DNA of 64,000 nt. It comes from Gemmatimonadota bacterium. GTDB lineage: Bacteria; Gemmatimonadota; Gemmatimonadetes; Gemmatimonadales; Gemmatimonadaceae. A program made the translations under genes and the position numbers. The stretch is taken from NCBI GenBank assembly GCA_016871855.1, contig VHBQ01000002.1:57836-121835 (forward strand). The letters run 5' to 3'. This document shows positions 8,243 to 20,662 of this stretch, in pieces. The notes under the pieces are model-generated. The model was not told where the DNA came from, searched no databases, and worked only from the letters and a program-made list of their open reading frames with translations. Every line of letters begins with the position of its first letter. Positions within the stretch are counted from its first letter, which is position 1.

Positions 8243-9171
8243 CCCCGACGCTGGTGGGTCGCACGGAACTTCCCCTCCCCTGCGTGCGCCGCGGCAAGGT
8301 GCGCGACGTGTACGCCATCGGTGACGACCGGCTCTTGCTCGTCGCCAGCGATCGGGTGAGCGCCTTTGACGTGGTGATGAATGAACTCGTGCCGTTCAAG
8401 GGCGCGGTGCTGACGCAGATCACGGCCTGGTGGCTGCGCCAGTTCGAGACCGAGATCGCGCACCACATGCTCAGCGTGGACGCGGACGAGATCGTCGCCG
8501 CCACCCCCGCACTCCGTCCCCACGTTGACCAGTTGCGCGGTCGCGCCATGCTCGGCCGCCGCACCGACGTCTTCCCGATTGAGTGCGTGGTCCGCGGGTA
8601 CATCAGCGGCTCCGCCTGGAAGGAGTATCAGGCGACGCGCACGCTGGCCGGCGAGGCGCTCCCCGACGGCCTGTTGGAGAGCTCGCCTTTCCCCCGCCCG
8701 GTCTTTTCGCCAGCGACCAAGGCGGAGTCCGGCCACGACGAGAACATCACGGTGTCGCGCATGCGCGAGGTCGTAGGCGCAGAGGTGGCCGAGACGCTCG
8801 AGCGGCTGGCCCGGCGCGTGTACGAGCGCGGCCGTGACGTCGCCGCCGCCCGCGGGATCATCATCGCCGACACGAAGTTCGAGTTTGGACGCGCGCCGGA
8901 CGGCCGCATCCTGCTCATCGACGAGGTGATGACCCCCGACAGTTCGCGCTTCTGGCCTTCCGACCAGTACGCGCCTGGGCGCGTGCAGCCCAGCTTCGAC
9001 AAGCAGCCCCTGCGGGACTGGCTCGACGGCGAGCGCCGCGCGGGCCGCTGGGACGGCAACGCACCGCCGCCTACCCTACCTCCCGAGGTGGTCGCCGCCA
9101 CGAGCGCGCGCTACCTCGACGCCTTTCGCCGGATCACCGGCGCCCCTCTCGACACGAGCGCGCTGTCATGA
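8239..9171 (+). CDS. purC: Phosphoribosylaminoimidazole-succinocarboxamide (SAICAR) synthase
   Basis: ATP-dependent joining of CAIR and aspartate in purine synthesis. The 310-residue product begins with the typical [21 protein letters not shown] and has [32 protein letters not shown] and [15 protein letters not shown]. The length matches the longer, yeast-like variant. ATG 8239 overlaps the purB stop and its stop overlaps the psd ATG. PurC produces the substrate of PurB, the gene just upstream. Confidence 0.97.
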   Translation: MTPTLVGRTELPLPCVRRGKVRDVYAIGDDRLLLVASDRVSAFDVVMNELVPFKGAVLTQITAWWLRQFETEIAHHMLSVDADEIVAATPALRPHVDQLRGRAMLGRRTDVFPIECVVRGYISGSAWKEYQATRTLAGEALPDGLLESSPFPRPVFSPATKAESGHDENITVSRMREVVGAEVAETLERLARRVYERGRDVAAARGIIIADTKFEFGRAPDGRILLIDEVMTPDSSRFWPSDQYAPGRVQPSFDKQPLRDWLDGERRAGRWDGNAPPPTLPPEVVAATSARYLDAFRRITGAPLDTSALS

Positions 9172-9815
9172 GATTCGCCCGCGAAGGCCTGCCGTTCATG
9201 TGGACCGCCGCGTTGCTGGCGCTGGCCGCCGTCGCGGCGACGCTCCGCTGGCCGCGACCCGCGATGATCGCCGGCTCCACGATCCTCGTCCTGCTTGCCA
9301 TCTGGGTCGCGTACTTCTTCCGCGATCCTGAGCGCACGGGAGAACGCGGCCCGCACTTGGTCATCGCCCCTGCCGACGGCAAGGTGGTCCAGGTGGTGGA
9401 AGTGGATGAGCCCGCGTTCATGCACGGGCGCGCCCTGCGCATCGCCATCTTCATGAACGTCTTCAGCGTGCACGTGAACCGGTACCCGGTGAGCGGTCGC
9501 GTGACGTACACGCACTACAATCCCGGCAAGTTCATCAATGCCGCCGAGGACAAGGCGTCGCTCGAGAACGAGCAATCCTCCGTGGGCATCGGGGCGGGCG
9601 CGCACCGCGTGCTCGTGCGCCAGATCGCCGGCCTCGTGGCCCGCCGCATCGTGACGTACAGCCGACCCGGCGACACCGCGGAGCAGGGCGCGCGCTTCGG
9701 CCTGATTCGCTTCGGGTCCCGCGTGGACGTCTACCTGCCCCTCACCAGCACGCCGCGCGTGAAGGTGGGCGACCACACCTCAGCCGGCACCACTGTCATC
9801 GCGGAGCTTCCCTGA
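9168..9815 (+). CDS. psd: Phosphatidylserine decarboxylase proenzyme
   Basis: Makes phosphatidylethanolamine from phosphatidylserine at the inner membrane. This is the short, archaeal/Gram-positive-like form (215 residues) with an N-terminal hydrophobic segment (about 10-50). Self-cleavage to generate the pyruvoyl group is expected between Gly183 and Ser184 in the sequence [26 protein letters not shown] holds the conserved histidine. It shares one base with the pssA start (TGATG) and so is coupled to the enzyme that supplies its substrate. Confidence 0.94.
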   Translation: MRFAREGLPFMWTAALLALAAVAATLRWPRPAMIAGSTILVLLAIWVAYFFRDPERTGERGPHLVIAPADGKVVQVVEVDEPAFMHGRALRIAIFMNVFSVHVNRYPVSGRVTYTHYNPGKFINAAEDKASLENEQSSVGIGAGAHRVLVRQIAGLVARRIVTYSRPGDTAEQGARFGLIRFGSRVDVYLPLTSTPRVKVGDHTSAGTTVIAELP

Positions 9816-10732
9816 TGCGACGCCCCACGCTCCCTCGCCCGTCGCTCGTGATGCTCCCCAACGGCTTCACGCTCGGCAGTCTGTTCTTCGGCATCTTCGC
9901 CATCGTCGCCGCCTCGCGCGGCGAGCATGTCCGCGCCGGCTGGTACATCGTCACCGCCGCCTTCTGCGACATGTTCGACGGACGCATCGCCCGTGCGACG
10001 AACACCGGCAGCCCGTTCGGCGAACAGCTGGACTCACTGGTCGACGCCATTTCCTTCGGCGTCGCGCCGGCGTTGATGATGTACTTCGCCGAGCTCAACC
10101 ACACCGGATGGGACTGGATCTTCGTCTGGCTGTACGTCGCCTGCGCGGTGATGCGCCTCGCGCGCTTCAACGTGGAGCAGGCCGGCAAGTCGAAGCTCTT
10201 CTTCCAGGGGCTCCCGAGCCCGGCGGCCGGCGGCACGCTCGCCACGTACTACTGGTTCTCGCAGACCTCGCTGTACCAGGAAACGGTCATCGGCGACCTC
10301 CCGTGGCAGTCCATCCTGCGTTTCCTGATGGTGACGCTGGCCTTCCTGATGATCAGCAACGTGCCGTACCCGGCCTGGCCGCGGTTCTCCCTGCGCAACT
10401 GGTACGGTGCCTTCGGCGTGCTCGTCTTCATCGCCGTCATCTTCGGCATCATCTTCCTGCCCAAGGAGTTCTTCTTCCCGCTTGGCGTCGCGTACGTCCT
10501 GACCGGGATCTTCGTCGCCATCGTCCGCGGGCTGTTCGACATGCCCTCGCCGTTCCAGAGCAGCGATGACGAAGACGAGGACGAGTTGGGCGCCGCCGTC
10601 GCGCCCGCCGCCGCTGCCGTATCCGGGGCATCCCGCCGCCCCGATGACCACCACCGTCGCCGCCGTCGCCACCGGTCACGCGGAGAGCGCGGCGGCCCAG
10701 ACCAGGGCGCGCCCGAGGGCCCCACGCCGTGA
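9815..10732 (+). CDS. pssA: CDP-diacylglycerol-serine O-phosphatidyltransferase
   Basis: Integral membrane enzyme making phosphatidylserine. The CDP-alcohol phosphotransferase signature (D..DG..AR........G...D...D) is complete at about residues 52-77: DMFDGRIAR, then FGEQLDSLVD. Several hydrophobic membrane segments follow. The last ~65 residues are a cytoplasmic, acidic then Arg/His-rich tail (DDEDEDE, RRRRHRSRGERGG). It works with the adjacent psd. Its TGA overlaps the GTG of purS. Confidence 0.92.
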   Translation: MRRPTLPRPSLVMLPNGFTLGSLFFGIFAIVAASRGEHVRAGWYIVTAAFCDMFDGRIARATNTGSPFGEQLDSLVDAISFGVAPALMMYFAELNHTGWDWIFVWLYVACAVMRLARFNVEQAGKSKLFFQGLPSPAAGGTLATYYWFSQTSLYQETVIGDLPWQSILRFLMVTLAFLMISNVPYPAWPRFSLRNWYGAFGVLVFIAVIFGIIFLPKEFFFPLGVAYVLTGIFVAIVRGLFDMPSPFQSSDDEDEDELGAAVAPAAAAVSGASRRPDDHHRRRRRHRSRGERGGPDQGAPEGPTP

Positions 10733-10986
10733 AGTCCTTCCACGTCAGCGTTCACATCGTCCCGCGCAAGGGACTGCTCGACCCGCAGGGTAAGGCCGTG
10801 GCCGACGCGCTGCACACGCTCGGCTTCCATGCCGTCGCCGACGTCCACGTCGGGCGGCATCTCATCATCGAGACCGCGGCCGCCGACGCCGCCGCCGCCG
10901 AGGCGGCCGTCCGCGACATGTGCGGCCGCCTGCTCGCCAACCCGGTCACCGAGGACTTCGAGATCGCCGGAGTGAGCGCCGCATGA
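10729..10986 (+). CDS. purS: Phosphoribosylformylglycinamidine synthase subunit PurS
   Basis: Small 85-residue subunit that joins PurQ and PurL in the three-part FGAM synthase. The motifs [17 protein letters not shown] and ALHTLGF are typical. The start is GTG 10729, overlapping the pssA stop as GTGA. The purQ ATG overlaps its own stop. Presence of PurS agrees with the short PurL found downstream. Confidence 0.94.
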   Translation: MKSFHVSVHIVPRKGLLDPQGKAVADALHTLGFHAVADVHVGRHLIIETAAADAAAAEAAVRDMCGRLLANPVTEDFEIAGVSAA

Positions 10987-11675
10987 AGTTCGGCATCGTC
11001 AGTTTCCCCGGCTCCAACTGCGACGACGACGCGGTCTTCGCGGCCACGGAAACGCTTGGTCAGCCCGCCGCGAAGCTCTGGCACAAGTCGCACGACCTCG
11101 AGGGGAGCGACGTCATCATCCTCCCCGGCGGCTTCTCCTACGGCGACTACCTGCGGGCCGGCGCCATCGCCCGGTTCTCGCCGATCATGCGCGAGGTCGC
11201 TGCGCACGCCCAGCGCGGCGGACCGGTGATTGGGATCTGCAACGGCTTCCAGATCGCCTGCGAGGCCGGACTCCTCCCCGGCGCGTTGATGCGCAACGCC
11301 GGCCTCCAGTTCCTCTCCATGCCGGTCACCATCCGCGTGGAGAACACGGCCACGCGCTGGACGTCGCTCTGCCAGGAGGGCCAGCGCCTCACGATGCCCA
11401 TCGCCCATGGCGAGGGACGCTATACCGTGGACGCCGCCACGCTCGAGCGCGTCGAAGGCGAAGGCCTCGTGGTCTTCCGCTACGTCGACGCCGCGGGCGA
11501 GGCAACCGAGGCCGCCAACCCCAACGGATCGCTCGACAACATCGCCGGGGTGCGCAACGCCGCCGGCAACGTCGTCGGGCTCATGCCGCACCCCGAGCGG
11601 GCATTGGACCAGCTCCTCGGGTCCGCCGACGGACGAGTCATCTTTGAGTCCGTTCTCGCTGCTGTGCACGCCTGA
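10983..11675 (+). CDS. purQ: Phosphoribosylformylglycinamidine synthase, glutaminase subunit PurQ
   Basis: Class I glutamine amidotransferase that feeds ammonia to PurL. The 230 residues start [14 protein letters not shown]. The nucleophile is Cys86 in GICNGFQ, and the His/Glu pair lies in LMPHPERA near the C-terminus. [18 protein letters not shown] is characteristic. ATG 10983 overlaps the purS stop. It is followed after 11 bases by a small secreted protein. Confidence 0.96.
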   Translation: MKFGIVSFPGSNCDDDAVFAATETLGQPAAKLWHKSHDLEGSDVIILPGGFSYGDYLRAGAIARFSPIMREVAAHAQRGGPVIGICNGFQIACEAGLLPGALMRNAGLQFLSMPVTIRVENTATRWTSLCQEGQRLTMPIAHGEGRYTVDAATLERVEGEGLVVFRYVDAAGEATEAANPNGSLDNIAGVRNAAGNVVGLMPHPERALDQLLGSADGRVIFESVLAAVHA

Positions 11676-11686
11676 CCACGACTGCC

Positions 11687-12070
11687 ATGACACGCTTCCT
11701 CCTCCTCCTGACACTCGCCGCCTCGCCGCTCACCGCGCAGGCCGTCGTTGATCCTGGCATGTCGAAGGCGCAGGTCGTCGAGCGCCTCGGCGCGCCAGCC
11801 TTCGAGCGGACTGCCGGCAGCGCCTCCTTTCTCTTCTACCAGAACGGATGCGAACGGACGTGCGGCATGCACGACGTGGTCGTGCTCGAGAAGGGCGCCG
11901 TCGTGGACGCAGTCTTCCGCTCAGCGAAGCGCCGCTACAGCGGCTCGAGTTCATCGCCCCGCATGATTCCCGCCGCCGAAGCCATCAAGGCGCGCCCCAC
12001 CAAGCCCGCCGATGCCGACGCGCCGATCACGATCCAACTCCAGGGGCGCAAGCCCGCCGGCGGCGCCTGA
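11687..12070 (+). CDS. Small secreted protein, SmpA/BamE-like
   Basis: A 127-residue protein with a signal peptide ([18 protein letters not shown]). It then has [17 protein letters not shown], the GM-x-x-x-QV-x-x-x-LG-x-P pattern of the SmpA/OmlA (BamE-like) fold. Two cysteines follow in [11 protein letters not shown] and could form a disulfide. The C-terminal third is low complexity and Lys/Ala/Pro-rich. It is probably exported and cell-envelope associated; its role is unknown. It sits between purQ and purL and is presumably carried in the operon. Confidence 0.65.
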   Translation: MTRFLLLLTLAASPLTAQAVVDPGMSKAQVVERLGAPAFERTAGSASFLFYQNGCERTCGMHDVVVLEKGAVVDAVFRSAKRRYSGSSSSPRMIPAAEAIKARPTKPADADAPITIQLQGRKPAGGA

Positions 12071-12115
12071 GCGCGACGACCGCCTGACCGATTCCACCCC
12101 CCACCCGGCACGATC

Positions 12116-12478
12116 ATGACTGACCATCGCTCGTCGCACCGCCCCGATGACTTCAAGCCGCCCCATCCGGCCGACTTTCGCAAGCCGCGCACGGAAGACG
12201 AGTACTTCCTGAAGCTCGACGCCGAGCTGATCAAGGCGCATCGCGCGCGGCTCGATGCCGAACGGGAGCGCGCCGAGCGGCATGCCACGCACAACCACTG
12301 CCCCAAGTGCGACGGTGTCCTGCAGGAGACCCGGCACGGCCACATCATGATCGACGTCTGCCCCAAGTGCAAAGGCGTCTGGCTTGACGCCGGCGAGATG
12401 GAGATGATCGAGCACGTGAAGGAGTCGAACGTCGGATCGTTCTTCAGCGACCTTCTCAAGGGCCTCAGCCAAAAGTGA
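12116..12478 (+). CDS. TFIIB-type zinc-ribbon protein
   Basis: A 120-residue cytoplasmic protein. The N-terminal half is a charged helix rich in Arg/Glu/His. The C-terminal half is a zf-TFIIB domain with CPKCDG and [19 protein letters not shown], four cysteines that bind one zinc ion. Function is unknown; related proteins are common and often near housekeeping genes. Its stop overlaps the GTG start of purL (GTGA at 12475-12478). Confidence 0.75.
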   Translation: MTDHRSSHRPDDFKPPHPADFRKPRTEDEYFLKLDAELIKAHRARLDAERERAERHATHNHCPKCDGVLQETRHGHIMIDVCPKCKGVWLDAGEMEMIEHVKESNVGSFFSDLLKGLSQK

Positions 12479-14784
12479 CCGCAACTCCTCGCCCCGGCGA
12501 TCCCGTCATCACCCCCGCGCTCGTCGCGGAGCACGGCCTCACGCCCGACGAGTTCCAGCGGCTGCGCGCCATGCTTGGCCGCGAGCCGACCTTCACGGAA
12601 CTCGGCATCATCTCCGCGCTGTGGAGCGAGCACTGCTCGTACAAGCACTCGCGCCCGGTGCTGAAGACCCTGCCGACGCAGGCGCCCTACGTCCTGCAGG
12701 GGCCGGGGGAGAACGCTGGCGTCATCAGCATCGGCGACGGCCTGGCCATCGCCTTCAAGATCGAGTCGCACAACCATCCGTCGGCGGTCGAGCCGTATCA
12801 GGGCGCCGCGACGGGCGTGGGCGGCATCCTGCGCGACGTGTTTACGATGGGCGCGCGCCCCATCGCGATGCTTAACTCGCTGCGCTTCGGCTCGCTGGAC
12901 ACGCCACGCGTGCGGTACCTGGTCGGTGGCGTCGTGAAGGGGATCGGCGATTACGGCAACTGCGTGGGCATTCCCACCGTCGCGGGCGACGTGATGTTCG
13001 ACGCGGCGTATGAGGGCAACCCGCTCGTCAACGCGATGTGCGTCGGCCTCTTGCGCGAAGAGGAGCTGATCCGCGCCAAGGCCGAGGGCGTGGGCAATCC
13101 TGTCATCGCCGTGGGGGCGCGCACGGGGCGCGACGGCATTCACGGCGCCTCCTTCGCGTCCGAGGACCTCAGCGACGAGAACGAGGCCAAGCGGCCGCGG
13201 GTGCAGGTGGGGGATCCGTTTACTGAGAAGCTGCTGCTCGAGGCCTCGCTGGAACTCATCAACAGCGGCCACATCGTCGCCATCCAGGACATGGGCGCCG
13301 CCGGGCTCACCTCGTCATCGGCGGAGATGGCCGAGCGTGGCGAGGTCGGCGTCACTATCGACGTGCGCAAGGTGCCGCAGCGCGAGCAAGGGATGACGCC
13401 CTACGAAATCCTGCTGAGCGAGTCGCAGGAACGCATGCTCGTGGTGGCCAAGCAGGGCCACGAAGAGGCCGTCAAGGCGATCCTCGCGAAGTGGGATCTG
13501 AACGCCGAGGTCATCGGACACGTCATCGCCGAGCCCGTCTATCGCGTCACTGAGGGCGACCACGTCGTCGCCGAGTTCCCCGGCACGCGGCTCGTGACCG
13601 ACTGCCCGCAGTACCATCCGGAGGCGCGCGAGGCGCCGGAGGCGGTGGCGCGCCGCGCGCAGGATGTGCTCGCCGTGCCTGAGCGGCTGGAGGAAGCCGA
13701 TCCGGCCTGGACGCTGACGCGGCTGCTCGAATCGCCGACCATCGCCAGCAAGCGCTGGATCACCACGCAATACGATTCCACGGTCCGCACGAGCACGGTG
13801 ATGGGGCCCGGCGACGGCGACGCCGCCGTCATTCGCATTCGCGGCACGCGCAAGGCCGTCGCCCTGAAGACCGACTGCAACGGTCGCTATGTCTACCTCG
13901 ACCCGCGAGTCGGCGGTCGCATTGCCGTGGCTGAGGCGGCGCGCAACGTTGCCTGCGTCGGCGCGCGCCCGATGGCCATCACGAACTGCCTCAACTTCGG
14001 TAATCCCAAGAAGCCCGAAGTCTTCTTCCAGTTCCGCGAGGCGGTCTACGGCATGGGCGACGCCTGCCGCGCGCTCGGTACGCCGGTCACCGGCGGGAAC
14101 GTGTCGCTCTACAACGAGAACCCGCAGGGCGCCGTCTACCCGACCCCGACGATCGGCATGGTGGGATTGATCCCCGACGTTGCGCACGTGACGCGGGCCT
14201 CCTTCAGCGCGCCCGGGCAGGCCATCGTCCTGCTGGGCGACAACACGGCGGAGCTCGGCGGCAGCGAGTACCTCGCTTGGATACACGGCATCGTGGCTGG
14301 CGCACCGCCCGCCTGCGACCTCGAAGCCGAGCGGCGGCTCATTGATGCGCTGCTTGAAGCCATCGGCGCCGGCCACGTCGCCTCCGCCCACGACTGCGCG
14401 GAAGGCGGTCTGGCCGTGGCGATCGCCGAGTGCTGCATAGCGAGCCAGACCGCGCCACTCGGCGCCCAGGTGGACCTGTCCGCGTGGGCCGCCCTGCCCT
14501 TGCGCGCGCTGCTCTTTGGCGAGGCACAAGGACGCGTCGTGCTGTCCACCGCCAACGCCGAGGCCGTGCTCGCCATCGCGCGCGCGCATGGCGTCCCGGC
14601 CACGGCCATCGGCACCGTGCGCACGGCGAGCGCAGGACTGATGCTCACCGTCGGCGCACGCACCATTCGCGCGAGTCTCGCGACGCTCGGCGATGCCTTC
14701 CACGGCGCGCTGCCCCGCGCCATGAGCCGCGCCGCCGCTGAGGTGGTCGTCGAGAAGCCGGCGGCGGCTGGAGGAGCGCGCTGA
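12475..14784 (+). CDS. purL: Phosphoribosylformylglycinamidine synthase subunit PurL (small type)
   Basis: ATP-dependent synthetase part of FGAM synthase. At 769 residues it is the small type that needs PurS and PurQ. Characteristic stretches include [57 protein letters not shown] and [12 protein letters not shown]. The start is GTG 12475, coupled to the zinc-ribbon gene. The stop shares one base with purF (TGATG). Confidence 0.97.
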   Translation: MTATPRPGDPVITPALVAEHGLTPDEFQRLRAMLGREPTFTELGIISALWSEHCSYKHSRPVLKTLPTQAPYVLQGPGENAGVISIGDGLAIAFKIESHNHPSAVEPYQGAATGVGGILRDVFTMGARPIAMLNSLRFGSLDTPRVRYLVGGVVKGIGDYGNCVGIPTVAGDVMFDAAYEGNPLVNAMCVGLLREEELIRAKAEGVGNPVIAVGARTGRDGIHGASFASEDLSDENEAKRPRVQVGDPFTEKLLLEASLELINSGHIVAIQDMGAAGLTSSSAEMAERGEVGVTIDVRKVPQREQGMTPYEILLSESQERMLVVAKQGHEEAVKAILAKWDLNAEVIGHVIAEPVYRVTEGDHVVAEFPGTRLVTDCPQYHPEAREAPEAVARRAQDVLAVPERLEEADPAWTLTRLLESPTIASKRWITTQYDSTVRTSTVMGPGDGDAAVIRIRGTRKAVALKTDCNGRYVYLDPRVGGRIAVAEAARNVACVGARPMAITNCLNFGNPKKPEVFFQFREAVYGMGDACRALGTPVTGGNVSLYNENPQGAVYPTPTIGMVGLIPDVAHVTRASFSAPGQAIVLLGDNTAELGGSEYLAWIHGIVAGAPPACDLEAERRLIDALLEAIGAGHVASAHDCAEGGLAVAIAECCIASQTAPLGAQVDLSAWAALPLRALLFGEAQGRVVLSTANAEAVLAIARAHGVPATAIGTVRTASAGLMLTVGARTIRASLATLGDAFHGALPRAMSRAAAEVVVEKPAAAGGAR

Positions 14785-16160
14785 TGTGCGGCATTTTCGG
14801 CATCACCGGCCAACCCGACGCGGCCCGCGTCACGCACCTCGGCCTCTACTCCCTGCAGCACCGTGGGCAGGAGTCGGCCGGCATCGTGGCGGTATCGGCG
14901 GACGGCGACGCCGCCACCGTGCGCAAGATGGGGCTGGTCTCCGACGGCTTCGACGAGGACCGCATCGAGGCGCTGCACGGCCCCACCGCCATCGGCCACA
15001 CGCGGTACTCCACCGCGGGCACCAGCAGCATCGAGAACGCGCAGCCGGTCTTCGTGCGCTTTCGCGGCGGGCATATTGCGCTCGCGCATAACGGCAACCT
15101 GACGAACGCGGTCGAATTGCGCGCCGCGCTCGAGGCCGAGGGGTCCATCTTCGCCTCGTCGATGGACAGCGAAGTGATCGTCCACCGGATCGCCAAGTCC
15201 CGGGCCGGGCAGCCCGCGGCCCAGTTGTCGGAGGCGCTGCAGGGGCTGGAGGGGGCGTTCTCCCTGGCCGTCGTGATCGGGACCACGTTGCTCGCCGCGC
15301 GCGATGCGCATGGCTGGCGTCCGCTGTCCATCGGGCGGCTGGGCGATGCCTGGGTGTTCGCCTCCGAGACGTGCGCGCTCGACATCGTCGGCGCCACGCG
15401 CGTGCGCGACGTCGCCGCCGGCGAGATCGTGTACGTCGAGGACGGCGAGTTGCGCAGCCACCGCTTCGCGGAGCCAGCCGCCCTGCACCGCTGCGTCTTC
15501 GAATACATCTACTTCGCGCGCCCGGACAGCCAGGTCTTCGGCGGGTCCGTGGATCGCGCCCGCCGCGCCCTCGGCCGCCAACTGGCCAAGGAGCAGCCGA
15601 CGCCCGGCGCCGATATCGTCTTCGCGGTGCCCGACTCGTCCAATGCGGCCGCGCTCGGCTACGCGGAAGCCTCCGGCCTGCAGTTGGAGCACGCGCTAAT
15701 CCGCAATCACTACGTCGGCCGCACCTTTATCCAGCCGACGCAGGCGGGGCGTGACGCGAAGGTGAAGGTCAAGTACAACGCGGTGCGCGAAGTGCTGGAG
15801 GGGCGCAGTGTGGTGATGGTGGACGACTCGATCGTCCGCGGCACCACGACGCGCGGCCTCGTGGCGCTCCTCCGCGGCGCGGGGGCACGCGAAGTCCATA
15901 TGCGCGTCTCGTCGCCCCCGATCACCGGCCCGTGCTACTACGGCATCGACACGCCGGAGCGCGAGCAACTCATCGCCGCCAAGATGCAGATTGGCGAGGT
16001 GGCGAGCGCCATTGGCGTTGACTCACTGGGCTACCTCTCGCTCGAGGGGTTGCTCCATGCAGTGCCGGACGGCCCGGATGGCTTCTGCCATGCGTGCTTC
16101 TCCGGGCAGTACCCCACACGGCCCCCCGTGGACATCAAGCGGTACCGATCGGGCAGGTAG
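14784..16160 (+). CDS. purF: Amidophosphoribosyltransferase
   Basis: First committed step of purine synthesis: PRPP plus glutamine to phosphoribosylamine. The 458-residue protein starts MCGIFGITG, so Cys2 becomes the N-terminal nucleophile without a propeptide. The PRPP-binding loop VVMVDDSIVRGTTTRG is intact. Cysteines in HRCVFEY, GPCYYGID and FCHACFSGQ match the ligands of the iron-sulfur cluster in the Bacillus-type enzyme. It follows purL with a one-base overlap and precedes ppdK by 34 bases. Confidence 0.97.
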   Translation: MCGIFGITGQPDAARVTHLGLYSLQHRGQESAGIVAVSADGDAATVRKMGLVSDGFDEDRIEALHGPTAIGHTRYSTAGTSSIENAQPVFVRFRGGHIALAHNGNLTNAVELRAALEAEGSIFASSMDSEVIVHRIAKSRAGQPAAQLSEALQGLEGAFSLAVVIGTTLLAARDAHGWRPLSIGRLGDAWVFASETCALDIVGATRVRDVAAGEIVYVEDGELRSHRFAEPAALHRCVFEYIYFARPDSQVFGGSVDRARRALGRQLAKEQPTPGADIVFAVPDSSNAAALGYAEASGLQLEHALIRNHYVGRTFIQPTQAGRDAKVKVKYNAVREVLEGRSVVMVDDSIVRGTTTRGLVALLRGAGAREVHMRVSSPPITGPCYYGIDTPEREQLIAAKMQIGEVASAIGVDSLGYLSLEGLLHAVPDGPDGFCHACFSGQYPTRPPVDIKRYRSGR

Positions 16161-16194
16161 CGCGCTCGGGACGTACTAACGGAGAGATGGATCT

Positions 16195-18858
<2,664 letters not shown>

Positions 18859-18867
18859 CAGGAACTC

Positions 18868-18903
18868 CGATGGGGCGCGGCCGGCGTCGGCCACGCCCCA
18901 TCG
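18868..18903 (+). terminator. Terminator after ppdK
   Basis: A 10-bp outer stem (CGATGGGGCG / CGCCCCATCG) with an inner GGCC/GGCC stem lies 10 bases after the ppdK stop. A smaller CCCGGC-GTT-GCCGGG hairpin follows at 18904-18918. There is no clear T run, so termination may be weak or factor-assisted. Confidence 0.65.
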
Positions 18904-18920
18904 CCCGGCGTTGCCGGGTC

Positions 18921-18945
18921 CCCTGGCCAGCTCAGCTGGCCAGGG
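18921..18945. terminator. 25-base palindrome at the 3' end of the aminotransferase gene
   Basis: Perfect 12-bp arms (CCCTGGCCAGCT / AGCTGGCCAGGG) flank one central base. The palindrome contains the minus-strand stop codon at 18934-18932 and encodes the last residues SLAS. It lies between convergent genes and could end transcription from either side. Confidence 0.55.
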
Positions 18946-20542
18946 ACTTCGAAAGCACTCGCGCGAGGTGCTCGGCCATCGGCGCCACGGCGTCCTCCTC
19001 GAACGCTCCCATGAAGGCCGTTTGCATCCACTGCCGCGCGCGCAGGTAGCCGCTCTCCCAGCTGAGCGCGAAGCCGGCGTTCAGCAGGCGCGCGGCCAGT
19101 TCTGAGGTGTCGCGCGCCGAACCCGCCTGCCACGTTGCCACGGCAGGCGAAGCGTCCGGACCGCGCACGAGCGGCAGGTGGCCACCGGCTTCCATCCGTT
19201 CACGCAGAACGCGATCGGCACGCGCGATGGCGGCGTAGCGCGCAGGCCAGTCCGTCGAGGAGACGGCGGTCGCCAGCGCGCCTACGAGCAACGACGACTG
19301 TGTGTACGGCACGCCGTCGCCGTCCAGATACCGCGCCAGATCGAGATACCGCGGCAGCGAGTCGTCGCCTGGCATCGGGGGTTCGTCGCAGCAGACCAGC
19401 GAGAGTCCCGCGACAGCGCCGAGGGCCTTTCCGCTCACGGCCGAGGCAAGCGCCACGCCACGCAGACTCATCGGCACCGTCCCGACGCTCGACGCGGCGT
19501 CGAGCGCGAGCCGCGCGCCCACTGCCTGTCCCGCGTCGCGCAACGCGTTCACGCTGTTCAGCATCCCGGTGCTCGTCTCATGGTGGACCATCCAGATCCA
19601 CCCAGCGCGCACCCGGCGCGCGGCCTTCACCACGCGGTCCATGGGCAGCGGCGATCCCCACGGCACGCGCACCGCCTCGTGATCGATGCCGTGCCGCCGC
19701 GCGTGGTCGAGCAGGCGCTCGCCGAGTTCCCCGTTTGAGCAAACCACCGCTGGCGCGCCGTCCCGGGCGATCTGGGCCGCGATCGCGTCGTTGGCGAGCG
19801 TGCCCGATCCCGCGAAGATCGCCACGTGCCGCGCGTCGATCAGCGCGGCCAGCGACCGGCGAATCTGCGCCAAGTCCTCGGCGAACGACGGCGACCGATG
19901 CGATCGCAGCGGTGACACGACGCGCGCACGGACCTCCGGCGAGAGTGGCACCGGCCCCGTGAGAAACGAGGCCGGCTCCGCGCGACGCTCGCTGGTGAGG
20001 CCGAGGAACGACCCGGCGTGCGCCACCGCGGATTCCTTGGTCACGTACATGGGCTGGTACGCCGCCTCCTCCGTCCCGACGAGTGGGCCAAAGGGGACGA
20101 ACCCCATGTGCGTGTACAGCTTGAGTTGGCGCGTCGTCGCCGAGATAACACCGGTATCGAACCCGCGCGTCACCGCCTCCTCCACCAACCGCGTCAGGAG
20201 GGCGCGCAGGACGACCCCATGCCGGTATTCCGGCTCCACGGCGAGCAGTCGGATCTCGCAGGGCGTGCGGCCCGGCGGCAGGTGCCGGTCGAGGTCCGGC
20301 AACTTCGCGTCCAAGGAGAACGGACGCTCCGTGCGCAGAGCGCACATGCCGACCAGTCGGTCGCCGTCTCGCACCACGATGAACGTCGAGACGCCCTCGA
20401 ACCGGTCAACGAGCCTGCCATCCGGACGTGGGGCGTGCTGCGGAATCTCTCCCGCGAAGGTCTGGTGGTTGAGCTGCCTTATGTCGTCAAGGTCCGCCTC
20501 AGTGGCGAGGCGCACTGTCAGGGCGGCACTAGCCTGGCGCAT
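18932..20542 (-). CDS. Fusion protein: GNAT-like acyltransferase domain plus class V aminotransferase
   Basis: A 536-residue two-domain protein. Residues 8-170 resemble an acyl-CoA N-acyltransferase fold (RLATEADLDDIRQLNHQTF, then CEIRLLAVEPEYRHG and YTHMGFVPFG). The loop YRHGVVLRALL replaces the usual Q/R-x-x-G-x-G/A. From about residue 195 (GPVPLSPEVR) a fold-type I aminotransferase of the alanine-glyoxylate/phosphoserine class begins. Its predicted PLP lysine is Lys372 in AVSGKALG, and FAGSGTLAND binds the phosphate. ATG 20542 has GGAGG 6 bases upstream. It is divergent from the OsmC gene. Substrates are unknown; transamination and acylation of one small molecule is a reasonable guess. Confidence 0.8.
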   Translation of the reverse strand: MRQASAALTVRLATEADLDDIRQLNHQTFAGEIPQHAPRPDGRLVDRFEGVSTFIVVRDGDRLVGMCALRTERPFSLDAKLPDLDRHLPPGRTPCEIRLLAVEPEYRHGVVLRALLTRLVEEAVTRGFDTGVISATTRQLKLYTHMGFVPFGPLVGTEEAAYQPMYVTKESAVAHAGSFLGLTSERRAEPASFLTGPVPLSPEVRARVVSPLRSHRSPSFAEDLAQIRRSLAALIDARHVAIFAGSGTLANDAIAAQIARDGAPAVVCSNGELGERLLDHARRHGIDHEAVRVPWGSPLPMDRVVKAARRVRAGWIWMVHHETSTGMLNSVNALRDAGQAVGARLALDAASSVGTVPMSLRGVALASAVSGKALGAVAGLSLVCCDEPPMPGDDSLPRYLDLARYLDGDGVPYTQSSLLVGALATAVSSTDWPARYAAIARADRVLRERMEAGGHLPLVRGPDASPAVATWQAGSARDTSELAARLLNAGFALSWESGYLRARQWMQTAFMGAFEEDAVAPMAEHLARVLSKSLAS

Positions 20543-20662
20543 GCAGAACCTCCGCTATGGGCGCAAGAAGCCTCCGGCCCGGCCGGAGACCTCCCCGAGA
20601 ATGCCTCCTTTAACGTAGCTTTCCGAAGCACCATCCACCACACGGTTTGGAGACCTTCTTAA
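20543..20662. promoter_or_regulatory. Divergent control region with 17-base palindrome
   Basis: This gap separates the fusion gene (minus) from the OsmC gene (plus). It holds ribosome sites for both: GGAGG for the minus gene, and GGAG at 20649-20652 for the plus gene. It also holds a palindrome at 20572-20588 (CTCCGGCC-C-GGCCGGAG) that could be an operator. No confident -35/-10 pair was found. Confidence 0.4.

Noticed and set aside
11687-12070. Treating the small secreted gene between purQ and purL as a purine enzyme subunit
   Set aside because: It has a signal peptide and a BamE-like pattern; position in the operon alone does not support a catalytic role in purine synthesis.
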